Source: Candidatus Melainabacteria bacterium (lineage in GTDB: Bacteria; Cyanobacteriota; Vampirovibrionia; Obscuribacterales; Obscuribacteraceae). Taken from it: 64,000 nt of DNA. Positions 1-8,108 of the stretch are shown piece after piece (positions within the stretch are counted from its first letter, which is position 1; each line of letters opens with the position of its first letter). The notes below the pieces were generated by a model. The model had not been told where the DNA came from and did no database searches. It worked only from the letters and a program-made list of their open reading frames with translations. Made by a program: the position numbers and the translations under genes. The stretch is from the NCBI GenBank assembly GCA_003242885.1, contig QKMZ01000015.1, forward strand, positions 457,568 to 521,567, read 5' to 3'.

Positions 1-101
1 TTAGCGTCAGTGCTGACGCTGTAAAAGGGAGTTTTAAGCTTATAGAAATGACCGCCATCGATCGGATTATATTCGATGCCCGAGTGCTTTGGGTCGCCCA
101 T
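1..101 (-). CDS. possible N-terminal fragment of a protein running off the left edge
   Basis: An ATG at 101 on the minus strand opens a frame of 33 codons without a stop up to the window edge. The translation begins MGDPKHSGIEYNPIDG and has a plausible mixed composition. There is no Shine-Dalgarno sequence upstream, and no family is recognised. It may be the divergent neighbour of the DUF1643 gene or simply a chance open frame. An inverted repeat (arms 3-10 and 13-20) would lie inside it. Confidence 0.25.
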   Translation of the reverse strand, partial: MGDPKHSGIEYNPIDGGHFYKLKTPFYSVSTDA

Positions 102-214
102 AGGGGTTAGCCGGACAGGTTATAGCGATTTGTTTTGTAAGCAAACCAGTTTTATTCTGTTGCACAAACCAGTAAATTTGCATCGCATATAAATGTTGCA
201 TCTAAAATACTCAA

Positions 215-718
215 ATGAAGGTTTCGAGCCAGCTCGCGAAAATTGTCGGTGATGCGGTGTTTGACAAAAGGCGTCGCTATCGCTATTCGCTTTCTCGTCA
301 ATGGAACGCAGAGCTCCCGAGAGTTGCGTTTATCATGCTCAATCCCAGCAAAGCCGACGCCTCAATAAATGACCCGACTATCTCTCGTTGCATTTCGTTT
401 GCCAATAGGCACGGCTGTGGGGCACTGGAAGTCGTCAATTTATTTGCCTTCCGAACGGCGTATCCCGAAGAGCTGCGTAGTTGTCGAAGCCCGGTGGGAA
501 AGCTCAACGATCAGTACATTCAGCAAGCGGTCGAGAAAGCTTCGATTGTGGTTGTAGCCTGGGGCAATTGGGGGTATCTGCACGGACGAGATGTTGAAGT
601 GTTGGGGCTCATCGGTGCGAAGCATCCGCTCTTTTGCTTTGGCGTAACTTTGAGAGGGCAGCCACGACATCCGCTCTTTTTGCCTTCTGCTATGAGGTTG
701 GTTGAACTGCCACGCTAA
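215..718 (+). CDS. DUF1643 domain-containing protein
   Basis: The 167-residue protein matches the DUF1643 family in length and pattern: a basic N-terminus, a hydrophobic strand, the LNPSKAD motif at residues 42-48 followed by DPT at 53-55, and the phrase VVVAWGNWG further on. The biochemical function of the family is unknown; members occur in bacteria and on mobile elements. The ATG at 215 has no clear Shine-Dalgarno sequence, so initiation may be weak or near-leaderless. The upstream DNA is AT-rich and carries a 7-bp direct repeat TTGCATC at 178 and 196. The gene is followed by a 160-bp gap and appears monocistronic. Confidence 0.8.
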   Translation: MKVSSQLAKIVGDAVFDKRRRYRYSLSRQWNAELPRVAFIMLNPSKADASINDPTISRCISFANRHGCGALEVVNLFAFRTAYPEELRSCRSPVGKLNDQYIQQAVEKASIVVVAWGNWGYLHGRDVEVLGLIGAKHPLFCFGVTLRGQPRHPLFLPSAMRLVELPR

Positions 719-878
719 ATCTGCCTCAGGCTCATCTCTGTTAGCCTTCCTGGAGTTTTGGCGAGCGTTTAGAAAAACTATAAGGAACTTGGAGGCACTT
801 TCCGCGTCTCTCCGGCAGGTTTCCCGAAAAAACGATTTACGGGGCAGGGCAGGGAACCGAAAAGACGTGGAGTAAATT

Positions 879-1313
879 ATGTCCAAGAGTTTTCTTTCAG
901 TATCAAAAATAGTCACAGGATCAATTTTGGTAAGTACCACAATCTGTCTTCTGTGTTCGTGTTCTCAGAAAGTTTCGGAAACGAGTCACACCGGTGATGG
1001 TTATACGGAGAAAACCGAAGTCGTAAGAGAAGGCGACCACCTCAAGACCACCACTGTTACAACAGAAATTGAACCGGTTAATAAGGACGATGTGCATATC
1101 ACCACATCCGAAGCTGACGGAATCCATGTAAGACTTCCTGAGGACGAAACCAATGATGGTCGCGTAAGGGTCCGCGCACCGTTTGTGAAAATGGATTCCG
1201 ATGATAACAGCGGCTCTGTGCATGTGCGCGCGCCGTTTCTAAAGGTGGACAAAGATGGGCACGGCGACAGAGTGCACGTCAGAATCCCAGGTATCCACAT
1301 CAATGCAGATTAA
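879..1313 (+). CDS. putative lipoprotein with VHVR-P repeats
   Basis: The first 27 residues form a type II signal peptide ending in a lipobox-like LCSC, with Cys28 as the predicted lipidated residue. The mature part is acidic and hydrophilic. Its C-terminal half carries four spaced copies of a short beta motif, of the form (I/V)(H/R)VR(L/A/I)P, at roughly 20-residue intervals and separated by Asp/Gly-rich linkers. GGAG seven bases before the ATG supports the start. No named family is recognised. Its position at the head of a stress-protein group suggests an envelope role, but that is only inference from context. Confidence 0.7.
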   Translation: MSKSFLSVSKIVTGSILVSTTICLLCSCSQKVSETSHTGDGYTEKTEVVREGDHLKTTTVTTEIEPVNKDDVHITTSEADGIHVRLPEDETNDGRVRVRAPFVKMDSDDNSGSVHVRAPFLKVDKDGHGDRVHVRIPGIHINAD

Positions 1314-1364
1314 TGTCTTAACGCATAAATACACAAGCAACAGATCAACATAAGGAAGAAGAAA

Positions 1365-1805
1365 ATGGATAACGAATTTGTACATGAGTTTAATTCGCTT
1401 TTGGCAGGCGAGAGAAGCTGTGTGGAAACATACGATCTGGCGCTTAGTAAAGCAAAGCAAGCTGACGTGTTGGAAACCCTTACCTACTGCCGTAACAATC
1501 ACATGGCACGTGTTGCTTTATTGACCAGTCATGTTCTATCGATGGGTGGTACTCCGAATGAAGGCTCCGGTCTCTGGGGAGGTTTCGAAAAGTTTGTTCA
1601 AGACAGCGCTGCCAACGAGCGTGATGCTGTCGCTATGTTAGAACAAGCTGAAGCAGAGCGTTTGGTCAATTACGAATCCCAACATGAATTGGTGATTGGA
1701 CCAGTGAAAGTTTGCCTTGCCAACGAATTGCTTCCTGCACAACATGAAACTCACCTTACATTGAGTACGCTATTGAAAAACCTTCCGGAAACCAAAGCCG
1801 CCTAG
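1365..1805 (+). CDS. DUF2383/ferritin-like four-helix-bundle protein
   Basis: A 146-residue, all-helical protein. The spacing of acidic and His residues (E16, E21 near the start; repeated NERDAV and QHET-like motifs later) resembles the PA2169/DUF2383 family, a ferritin-like four-helix bundle of unknown function often found among stress genes. There is no signal peptide, so it should be cytoplasmic. The start has a good AAGGAAG ribosome site. It lies 51 bp downstream of the lipoprotein gene and could be co-transcribed with it. A strong hairpin terminator follows at 1894-1923. Metal binding is not shown by the sequence. Confidence 0.65.
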   Translation: MDNEFVHEFNSLLAGERSCVETYDLALSKAKQADVLETLTYCRNNHMARVALLTSHVLSMGGTPNEGSGLWGGFEKFVQDSAANERDAVAMLEQAEAERLVNYESQHELVIGPVKVCLANELLPAQHETHLTLSTLLKNLPETKAA

Positions 1806-1893
1806 TTTTGGATTGCTTTGTTTGCCGGATAAATTCAGCGCCCTCGCCTGAGGAGCTGCTTTTACAGCAACAACAAGTTAGACCGCCAGCATG

Positions 1894-1923
1894 ATCCCCT
1901 CTCAGCATGAGTAGGGGATTTTT
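1894..1923 (+). terminator. rho-independent terminator after the DUF2383 gene
   Basis: Arms ATCCCCT (1894-1900) and AGGGGAT (1913-1919) enclose a 12-base loop and are followed by a short T run (TTTT). It lies about 90 bp after the stop codon of the preceding gene and before the Gfo/Idh gene. Confidence 0.75.
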
Positions 1924-2020
1924 GCCTTTATATAAAGGTGACACTTTTTTCTTACGGCTGGAACCGTTTTTTTTCAGCGGCGTCAAACCGGTATTCAAAA
2001 AATAAGTAAGAGGAAGTTTT

Positions 2021-3136
2021 ATGCCACAATCCACAAATGGCCGAAAGCTTCGCTATGGTATTGTCGGTCTTGGTCACATTGCCCAAGTCGCCGTATTGCC
2101 GGCTTTCGAGCATGCGAAGAAAAATTCTGTACTAGCTGCATTTGTTTCTGACGATCAGAAAAAGTTGAAAGAACTTGGTAGGAATTATGGAGTTGACGAA
2201 CTCTATGATTATGACCATTTTGACGAATGCTTGCGTGAAGCTGAACTGGACGCCGTATATATAGCTTTGCCCAACAACTTGCACAAAGACTTCACTATTC
2301 GCGCAGCAGAAGCGGGAGTGCACGTTCTGTGTGAAAAACCTATGGCAATGAATAGTGAAGAGTGCGTTCAAATGATCGAAGCTGCAGATCGCAACAATGT
2401 GAAGTTAATGATTGCCTACCGGCTTCATTTTGAAGAGGCAAACATGAAGATGGTAGAAGTTTGTAAAACTAAGAAGATCGGAGATCCTCGCCTATTCAAT
2501 TCGACTTTTACGTTGCAAGTTAAGGAAGGAAACATTCGCACCAAAGGTGGTATGGGTGGAGGACCACTCTACGATATTGGTATATATTGCATCAATGCCG
2601 CCCGCTATCTTTTTCAAGCCGAGCCTTTGGAAGTAACCGCACTGGCGGCGTCTTCCGATGATGAAAGGTTTGAATCAATCGATGAAACTGTCGGAGCCGT
2701 GATGCGTTTTCCTGACGAAAGAATCGCTACTTTTGTGTGCAGTTTTGGCGCCTCAGATAAAGGTCGCTACGACGTAGTAGGTACCGAGGGACATTGCTCT
2801 ATGGACCCGGCTTATGACTACGCGATGGAATTGAAGTACGAAATTAAGCAAGGAAATCGGACGATTGAAAAGGAGATCCCTAAGCGCGATCAATTTGCGC
2901 CCGAACTACTTCACTTCTCTGACTGCATAATTAACGACACCATTCCTGAACCAAACGGTTTAGAAGGCTTAGCGGACATGCTTGTTATCGAGGCGATTAA
3001 TGAATCCTTAATGACAGGCAGAACTGTTGGCGTCAAGTTACTGGAAAAAGACTCACGTCCTGGTCCGGAACAAGTAATGAAAAAGCCGGGTGTGGATAAA
3101 CCAAAACTGGTGCACGCTGAATCCGGCTCGAAATAG
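2021..3136 (+). CDS. Gfo/Idh/MocA family oxidoreductase
   Basis: A 371-residue NAD(P)-dependent oxidoreductase of the glucose-fructose oxidoreductase/inositol dehydrogenase superfamily. The N-terminal Rossmann fold shows GLGHIA at residues 16-21, and the family signature EKPMA lies at 105-109. The C-terminal alpha/beta domain contains GPLYDIGIY, where the Asp and Tyr fit the usual catalytic and sugar-binding positions. The substrate is probably a sugar, polyol or its phosphate but cannot be named from sequence. The start has an AGAGGAAG site. A C-terminal tail of about 30 charged residues is extra to the fold. The gene ends next to a perfect GC-rich palindrome at 3156-3180. Confidence 0.85.
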   Translation: MPQSTNGRKLRYGIVGLGHIAQVAVLPAFEHAKKNSVLAAFVSDDQKKLKELGRNYGVDELYDYDHFDECLREAELDAVYIALPNNLHKDFTIRAAEAGVHVLCEKPMAMNSEECVQMIEAADRNNVKLMIAYRLHFEEANMKMVEVCKTKKIGDPRLFNSTFTLQVKEGNIRTKGGMGGGPLYDIGIYCINAARYLFQAEPLEVTALAASSDDERFESIDETVGAVMRFPDERIATFVCSFGASDKGRYDVVGTEGHCSMDPAYDYAMELKYEIKQGNRTIEKEIPKRDQFAPELLHFSDCIINDTIPEPNGLEGLADMLVIEAINESLMTGRTVGVKLLEKDSRPGPEQVMKKPGVDKPKLVHAESGSK

Positions 3137-3155
3137 TCGTCTGTGAGCAAGCGCT

Positions 3156-3180
3156 CCGGGCGATGCATAGCATCGCCCGG
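3156..3180. repeat. REP-like GC-rich palindrome
   Basis: Perfect inverted repeat with 11-bp arms, CCGGGCGATGC (3156-3166) and GCATCGCCCGG (3170-3180), around ATA. No T run follows, so it is not a canonical intrinsic terminator. It shares the core GGGCGAYGC with the other intergenic palindromes in this window. Confidence 0.75.
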
Positions 3181-3295
3181 TAAACGCAGACTGGCGCTAT
3201 GTTTCTAAACGATTGCGGAACTATTGACCTGTTCTTGGGTCTAACGAAAAAGCATCAAAGAAGAGCATCAAATAAGGCATCGAGGAGACATCTTA

Positions 3296-3955
3296 ATGAA
3301 CAAGATTTTGAATGCAATTTTCGGACTCTCCAGCGAATCCGGCGAAGCCGCTCATGCCGACATTGTTGAAATGTTGAAGGCTGACCATAGACGAGTAATT
3401 GACCTGTTTGCAAAATACGAAAAATTACCGGCAACTGCAACCCGCGAAAAGCGTAAAGTCTTACGTGAAATTTTTGCTGAACTCGAGATTCATACGAAGC
3501 TGGAAGAAGAGCTTGTATACCCAGAAGTCGAAGGTGCAGAGGAGCATGTAACTGAGGCTCAAGAGGAGCATCATGTCATCGATCTGATTATCGCTGAAAT
3601 TAAGAAGGTCAGATCGATGAATGAAAAGACTGACGCGAAAGTGAAAGTGCTTAAGGAAATGATTGAACATCACGTCAAAGAAGAAGAGTGGGAAATGCTC
3701 CCACGACTTCCGCAGGATGAGCTGGAAGAGATTGGCGCAAAGGTAAAAGTTCGCAAAGAAGAACTGCTCGGCAAAGAGTTTCCAGAAAAGCATATGGAAC
3801 GTGCTGGCGTTCAGCCAGTAGAAGAATTATATGGTGGCAGCGAGACAGGCGAAGGTATTTCGGACAAGGATGCAACAGAACAAAAGCCTGTCGCGAAAGA
3901 ATCAGCACCTAAATCGAAGTCGAAGCGCGCGCGCAAGAAGCATTCAGCCGCGTAG
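3296..3955 (+). CDS. hemerythrin domain-containing protein
   Basis: The 219-residue protein has an N-terminal hemerythrin HHE four-helix bundle over roughly residues 22-140. Candidate di-iron ligands are visible at H31, H66, E70, H92/H93 and H125/H126 with E129-E131. The family binds O2, NO or iron and is often a stress or iron-homeostasis protein. After residue 165 comes a low-complexity basic, Lys/Ser/Ala-rich tail ending in RARKKHSAA, which might bind nucleic acid or the membrane; this is inference. A GAGGAGA site precedes the ATG. It sits between the sugar oxidoreductase and the Rieske flavoprotein, in line with a redox-stress theme. Confidence 0.85.
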   Translation: MNKILNAIFGLSSESGEAAHADIVEMLKADHRRVIDLFAKYEKLPATATREKRKVLREIFAELEIHTKLEEELVYPEVEGAEEHVTEAQEEHHVIDLIIAEIKKVRSMNEKTDAKVKVLKEMIEHHVKEEEWEMLPRLPQDELEEIGAKVKVRKEELLGKEFPEKHMERAGVQPVEELYGGSETGEGISDKDATEQKPVAKESAPKSKSKRARKKHSAA

Positions 3956-4044
3956 TTTCAGCGTGTGCTAAGTACGAAAAACTAAAACATAAAAACTGGT
4001 GACTCTAAACAGCAAACCATAGACACTAGATTGAGGATAGATTT

Positions 4045-5625
4045 ATGACTTTCTCCAGACCTTCCAAACCGCTTTGGGACGACTCAACAGCGATGCCTGA
4101 ATTTCAGCCGCTGGCGACGAATACCAGATGCGATGTCGCAATTATCGGGGCGGGCGTGACTGGCTTGACCACCGCTTATTTGCTTGCGAAAGAAGGAAAG
4201 GACGTTCTTGTTCTCGATGACGGTGATGTCACTGGCGGTCAGACGGGGCGCACTACAGCCCACTTAACCGCTTTTATGGATTTTCGCTATGAAGAACTTT
4301 TGCACATGTTTGGGCAAGAAAAGACCACGAAAATTGCTGCAAGTCAAGTTGATGCTGTTGATGAAATCGGACATATTGTTGCGCAAGAGCGCATAGATTG
4401 TGAATTCTCCAGGGTTGATGCATTTCTTCTGCTGGGGCGCGAAGACAAGACTGAAACACTGTTTAACGAGATGCAGGCGATGCAGAGCGTTGGGTTTGCA
4501 AATGTTGTTTTTGGCGAGACATCTCTTTGGGGGCACAGGGAAATTCCTTATTTAATGCTCAATCATCAAGCGCAATTGGACATTCGCAAGTACATGTATG
4601 GTCTTGTTGCGCGTATTACAGAATTAGGTGGTCGAATTTATTCTGGCACTCATGTTGCTAGCTTTGAGAAGGGACAACCTGCTGAACTTACGACCTCCAA
4701 CGAACGCAAGATTACGGCTAATCATGTCGTAGTAGCTACGCACACTCCAATTACGGATTTGATTTCCATACACACAAAACAAAGCGCATATCGCACATAT
4801 GTTATCGGTGCTCAGGTCGAGCAAGACATCATTCCGCCTGGCCTATTCATGGATACGGAAGACCCCTATCACTACATGCGCAGCGCTCAATTGGGCGACA
4901 AAATGTATGTGATTATCGGAGGTGAAGATCATCGAACCGGGCAAGAGTCGGACTATGACGAACGCTACGACAAATTGGAAGATTGGGCTCGAGAAATGTT
5001 GCCCCAATTGGGTCCAATAGAGTATCGCTGGTCAGGTCAAGTCTACGAACCTGTCGACGGACTTCCCTTTATTGGCAAGGATCCAGGCCAGTCGGACAAC
5101 TTCTACGTTGCCACCGGATATTCAGGCTCTGGTATCACCAATGGCACTATGGCGGCAAAGCTTATCAGAGACCAAATTCTTGGAAAGGAAAATGAGCTGT
5201 TGGAGATTTACGACCCGGGTCGCAAGACTGCTGCTGCTTTACCTGAATATGTAAAAGAGAACTTCAATTCAGTAAGCCAGTATTCAAAGCACTTTTCAGG
5301 AGGCCAGGTGGCTTCTGCCGATGAAATTCCACCAGGTGAGGGAGCTGTCATTGCTAGAGGCGTCCAACACTTCGCCGTCTATAAGGATGCTAACGGGTCT
5401 GTAATTGAATGTTCTGCCGTATGCCCGCATGCCAAAGGGATTGTCTGTTGGAACACCGCTGAGAAGACGTGGGACTGTCCAGCGCACGGCTCCCGATTTA
5501 GCTGTACAGGCGAAGTCATTGACGGCCCTGCAAACAGTAACTTGGAAGCGAAACAAATTAGTGGAGAGCAGGATGATCTTATGCAGATTCAGTTGCCGCT
5601 GAAGAACCTCGATCAAACTGCCTAG
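4045..5625 (+). CDS. FAD-dependent oxidoreductase with C-terminal Rieske [2Fe-2S] domain
   Basis: A 526-residue fusion. Residues about 30-400 form a DAO-type flavoprotein with the FAD dinucleotide motif GAGVTG at 35-40 and, late in the domain, GYSGSGITNGT, which closes the FAD site. Residues about 425-520 form a Rieske domain: CPH at 460-462 and CPAH at 478-481 supply the two Cys and two His ligands. The architecture resembles Bacillus YhfW-like proteins; electrons would pass between FAD and the 2Fe-2S centre, but substrate and partner are unknown. There is no signal peptide. A TTGAGGA site precedes the start. It follows the hemerythrin gene by 89 bp. Confidence 0.88.
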   Translation: MTFSRPSKPLWDDSTAMPEFQPLATNTRCDVAIIGAGVTGLTTAYLLAKEGKDVLVLDDGDVTGGQTGRTTAHLTAFMDFRYEELLHMFGQEKTTKIAASQVDAVDEIGHIVAQERIDCEFSRVDAFLLLGREDKTETLFNEMQAMQSVGFANVVFGETSLWGHREIPYLMLNHQAQLDIRKYMYGLVARITELGGRIYSGTHVASFEKGQPAELTTSNERKITANHVVVATHTPITDLISIHTKQSAYRTYVIGAQVEQDIIPPGLFMDTEDPYHYMRSAQLGDKMYVIIGGEDHRTGQESDYDERYDKLEDWAREMLPQLGPIEYRWSGQVYEPVDGLPFIGKDPGQSDNFYVATGYSGSGITNGTMAAKLIRDQILGKENELLEIYDPGRKTAAALPEYVKENFNSVSQYSKHFSGGQVASADEIPPGEGAVIARGVQHFAVYKDANGSVIECSAVCPHAKGIVCWNTAEKTWDCPAHGSRFSCTGEVIDGPANSNLEAKQISGEQDDLMQIQLPLKNLDQTA

Positions 5626-5633
5626 TCTCTAAG

Positions 5634-5679
5634 AACCCCATGTCGTCGGCGTTTAGCGTGTTAAAGATGCTGGGGTTTT
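5634..5679 (+). terminator. possible terminator after the FAD-Rieske gene
   Basis: Arms AACCCCA (5634-5640) and TGGGGTT (5671-5677) followed by TTTC, but the loop is about 30 bases. The position just after the stop codon supports a terminator; the long loop argues for caution. Confidence 0.4.
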
Positions 5680-5753
5680 CCCTATATCCGTAAAGGAACA
5701 TGTATAGCACTTTCGGGTCTTTAAGTTCATAAGTGGAGATGGAGGCAACGAAA

Positions 5754-5957
5754 ATGAAAAGCAGTTCCGAACAAAATATGAATGAAACGTCCTGTTCCGT
5801 CGTTCAATTGAACAATGATTTGAAGCGAATGCTTTCTGTTCAATTCAAGGAATTTATTCATCACATTGAAGATCATGAGCGAGTAGCTAGCATTGACTTT
5901 ACTCGCCCGAGACGCACCATTGCTTGGATTTCTATGTATGACAGAAAAATCGCTTAG
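5754..5957 (+). CDS. small hypothetical protein (67 aa)
   Basis: An ATG at 5754 is preceded by GGAGG at 5741-5745 with an 8-base spacer, a strong site that makes the gene credible despite its size. A GTG at 5733 is also in frame but less likely. The product is polar, with a central stretch VQFKEFIHHIEDHERV that could form a His/Glu-rich amphipathic helix. No family is recognised. It stands alone between the Rieske flavoprotein and the BON gene. Confidence 0.5.
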   Translation: MKSSSEQNMNETSCSVVQLNNDLKRMLSVQFKEFIHHIEDHERVASIDFTRPRRTIAWISMYDRKIA

Positions 5958-6349
5958 TCAGTGCCTGTCTAATTAAATTGCGTTGGAAACGTGAGAAAAG
6001 CAGACGATCACGTTTGAATGTTAATATCTAGGCAAAGTAAGCATTTTGAAACCAATCATTTTCAAACCAGTGTCTGCCCAAGGTTGGGTAGACCGGCGTC
6101 CGCACCATAAGTTCCAAATTACCGAACTAGTTTTCCACGCATTTGTTACTAGCTGGACAGGTGCCACGTTTTCTCGGCATCGTTCAACTATTTCTAAAGT
6201 TGGCTTCGACATGGCGCGAAAGCGGGAACTGTTACCCTCACGCGTTGGTCACACAAATACGAGTTCAGTAATGTGACCTAGCTGCACTATTGCTCACTGG
6301 CGAATTTGTATATCGAAAAACATCAACTCTATGAGAGGAGTTTTGTCAT
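5958..6349. other. gene-poor spacer of about 390 bp
   Basis: A 76-codon open frame from 6046 exists, but it lacks a ribosome site and its composition (mixed, Trp/Arg/His-rich without structure) does not look like a protein. No RNA gene is recognised. The right end must hold the promoter of the BON-stress-CsbD group. Confidence 0.4.
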
Positions 6350-6943
6350 ATGAAGACCCGAGCTTTTTTGACACTTTCATCCGTTTTGGCGTCGTTAGCT
6401 CTTACTATCGCACCAGTCCTTGCAAATAACGGTGTGGAATTGAAAAATCGACTTGATGCTGCGGAAAGCAGGGGGTCGGTATCGCGAGAAGCTCTTGTAC
6501 AGTTGCGCGCGGAGCAGACGGCACTCGAGAAGCAAGAAGCAGACATTCGCGCTAAATACGATGGATTGCTGCCGGCTCGGAAGGCTGTAAAGTTGACGAA
6601 AGAGTGCAAAAAGCTGATTTCAAAACTCGACAAAATCGAGTCGAAAAAATCTGATAACACTGCTCAGAATTACGGGGACGCGCGCAAAGAGTCTCCTACT
6701 CCGCAAGTGCAATCGGGAAAGAAAGCCGACATCGATCGATTGCTGGCAATTAGAAGAGAGTTAGTTGGTGACAAGAGTCTTTCCACCAACGCCAAGAATG
6801 TGAAAGTCGTTGTGATTAACGGCACAGTCACTTTGCGCGGTGTAGTGAATAGTGAGTCCGAAAAGGTGAAAGTAGCCAGTGCTGCGCGTAAGTACGCAGA
6901 TGATTCCAAAGTTTTGGATGAATTGGAGGTAAATACTCGATAA
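6350..6943 (+). CDS. secreted BON-domain protein
   Basis: The 197-residue protein starts with a Sec signal peptide (about residues 1-25, ending near VLANN). A helical, charged middle region covers residues 30-110. Residues about 125-197 form a BON domain, with the typical VVINGTVTLRGVVNSESE strand-turn-strand. BON domains bind phospholipid or envelope components and are found in osmotic-stress proteins such as OsmY. The start has a GAGAGGAG site. It is the first of three closely spaced genes (gaps 24 and 45 bp) that look like a stress operon. Confidence 0.8.
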   Translation: MKTRAFLTLSSVLASLALTIAPVLANNGVELKNRLDAAESRGSVSREALVQLRAEQTALEKQEADIRAKYDGLLPARKAVKLTKECKKLISKLDKIESKKSDNTAQNYGDARKESPTPQVQSGKKADIDRLLAIRRELVGDKSLSTNAKNVKVVVINGTVTLRGVVNSESEKVKVASAARKYADDSKVLDELEVNTR

Positions 6944-6967
6944 CGGAGCCTTGTAGGAGGGTTTGTA

Positions 6968-7495
6968 ATGTCGATTGCAGTTGTGTGTTTGGTAAATGAT
7001 TTGATGCAAGCTGACACCATTGTTGGCAGTTTGAAAAATGCGGGTTTTAGAAGCGCGGATATCTCTCTGCTTATGCCGGATACCGCTGGCTTCAGAGACG
7101 CCGGTTATGAAAAACACAGTAAGGCTCCGGAAGGCGCCTCAGCAGGTGCTGGAGCCGGTATGGTTCTTGGTGGTGCTTTGGGTTGGCTGGCTGGTGTTGG
7201 TGCCCTCGCATTGCCTGGTCTTGGCGCATTTATTGCGGCCGGACCGATCATGGCCGCATTAAGTGGTGCCGCGGTTGGTGGCGCAGTTGGAGGTATGAGT
7301 GGCGGCTTAATCGGGCTTGGGATGCCGGAGATTGAAGCAAAACAATACGAAGGGAAGATGAAAGAGCTGAATCGCATCTTCATTTCTGTTCATACCGAAA
7401 ATAAGGACGAGGTTAAAGTGGCCGAGAAGATTTTCAAAGATCTCGGCGCTAAAGATGTAAACGCTATTCATGAGGAAAAGGCGCATACACGCTAG
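6968..7495 (+). CDS. general-stress protein with glycine-zipper hydrophobic segment (YflT/GSP17M-like)
   Basis: The 175-residue protein begins with a beta-alpha-beta fold (IAVVCLVNDLMQADTIVGSL) like the N-terminus of GSP17M/YflT-type stress proteins. Residues about 50-115 are a long Gly/Ala-rich hydrophobic stretch with GxxxG spacing, probably two membrane-inserting glycine-zipper helices. The C-terminus returns to a charged alpha/beta segment (RIFISVHTENKDEV) similar to the N-terminal half. AGGAGGG before the ATG supports the start. The role is unknown; the context with BON and CsbD proteins suggests envelope or osmotic stress. Confidence 0.7.
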   Translation: MSIAVVCLVNDLMQADTIVGSLKNAGFRSADISLLMPDTAGFRDAGYEKHSKAPEGASAGAGAGMVLGGALGWLAGVGALALPGLGAFIAAGPIMAALSGAAVGGAVGGMSGGLIGLGMPEIEAKQYEGKMKELNRIFISVHTENKDEVKVAEKIFKDLGAKDVNAIHEEKAHTR

Positions 7496-7540
7496 TTTTA
7501 AGCTGACAAAAAATTTGAAAAACAAACAAAGGAGAAAGAC

Positions 7541-7738
7541 ATGAACTGGGATCAAATTGAAGGCAATTGGAAACAATTCGAAGGTAAAGTCAAAACTCAG
7601 TGGGGCAAACTCACAGATGATGACTGGAAATTGGTCGAAGGAAAGAAAGATCAGCTGCTCGGAAAAATTCAAGAGCGCTATGGTCAAACTAAAGAAGCGG
7701 CCGAAAAGGAACTCGATGAGTTTTGCGCAAAGCTCTAA
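7541..7738 (+). CDS. CsbD family stress protein
   Basis: A 65-residue protein with the CsbD pattern: MNWDQIEGNWKQFEGKVK at the N-terminus, then KWGKLTDDD-like and VEGKKDQLLGKIQERYG segments. The family is induced by general stress (SigB regulon in Bacillus) and has no defined biochemical role. The ribosome site AAAGGAG is strong. It is the last gene of the BON group and is followed directly by a strong terminator at 7779-7807. Confidence 0.93.
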   Translation: MNWDQIEGNWKQFEGKVKTQWGKLTDDDWKLVEGKKDQLLGKIQERYGQTKEAAEKELDEFCAKL

Positions 7739-7778
7739 TTGCGCTAGCCTCAATTAGATTGCTTCATAGAAAAGCAGG

Positions 7779-7807
7779 AAAAGTCCCGCCTTTCGCGGGA
7801 CTTTTTT
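7779..7807 (+). terminator. strong rho-independent terminator after csbD
   Basis: Arms AAAAGTCCCGC (7779-7789) and GCGGGACTTTT (7795-7805) with a 5-base loop CTTTC and a run of six T. A textbook intrinsic terminator. Confidence 0.93.
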
Positions 7808-7867
7808 GTGAGCTGACATAAATCGATCTCACTCCGGTTTCTCCTCACGCGGGAAACCCACCAATAA

Positions 7868-7905
7868 GAAATCGGCGCAGGCACATGCAAACCTACGCCG
7901 ATTTC
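7868..7905 (-). terminator. hairpin, possibly the distal terminator of pyrG
   Basis: 14-bp arms GAAATCGGCGCAGG (7868-7881) and CCTACGCCGATTTC (7892-7905). The single mismatch is C/A in plus-strand RNA but a G-U wobble in minus-strand RNA, so the hairpin is better paired when read leftward from pyrG. The T run after it on that strand is weak (TTATT), and the distance from the pyrG stop is about 200 bp. The rest of the 370-bp spacer 7739-8108 holds nothing else recognised. Confidence 0.5.
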
Positions 7906-8108
7906 TATTGTCTTTTGAGTTATCGATCCTTGTTCTCTGATTACTGGACTAAGCGACTATGGCAAAGTTCCCAACAGAAAAAAGAAATTTTGCTTTTTAC
8001 GCAATTTTAGATCTTGGCTTCCGAGAGCCAGACCTGTTGCAATTTTCTCCAGTTGGGTAGAATTGGCTGGACCGTCTCCGGAATTCTTTAAACCGAAGAT
8101 AGCTGCGT

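Noticed and set aside
178..202. TTGCATC direct repeat before the DUF1643 gene
   Set aside because: Seven-base repeats in AT-rich DNA are common by chance; no promoter or operator match was found.
6046..6276. A 76-codon plus-strand frame in the spacer before the BON gene
   Set aside because: No Shine-Dalgarno sequence and no recognisable composition or domain.
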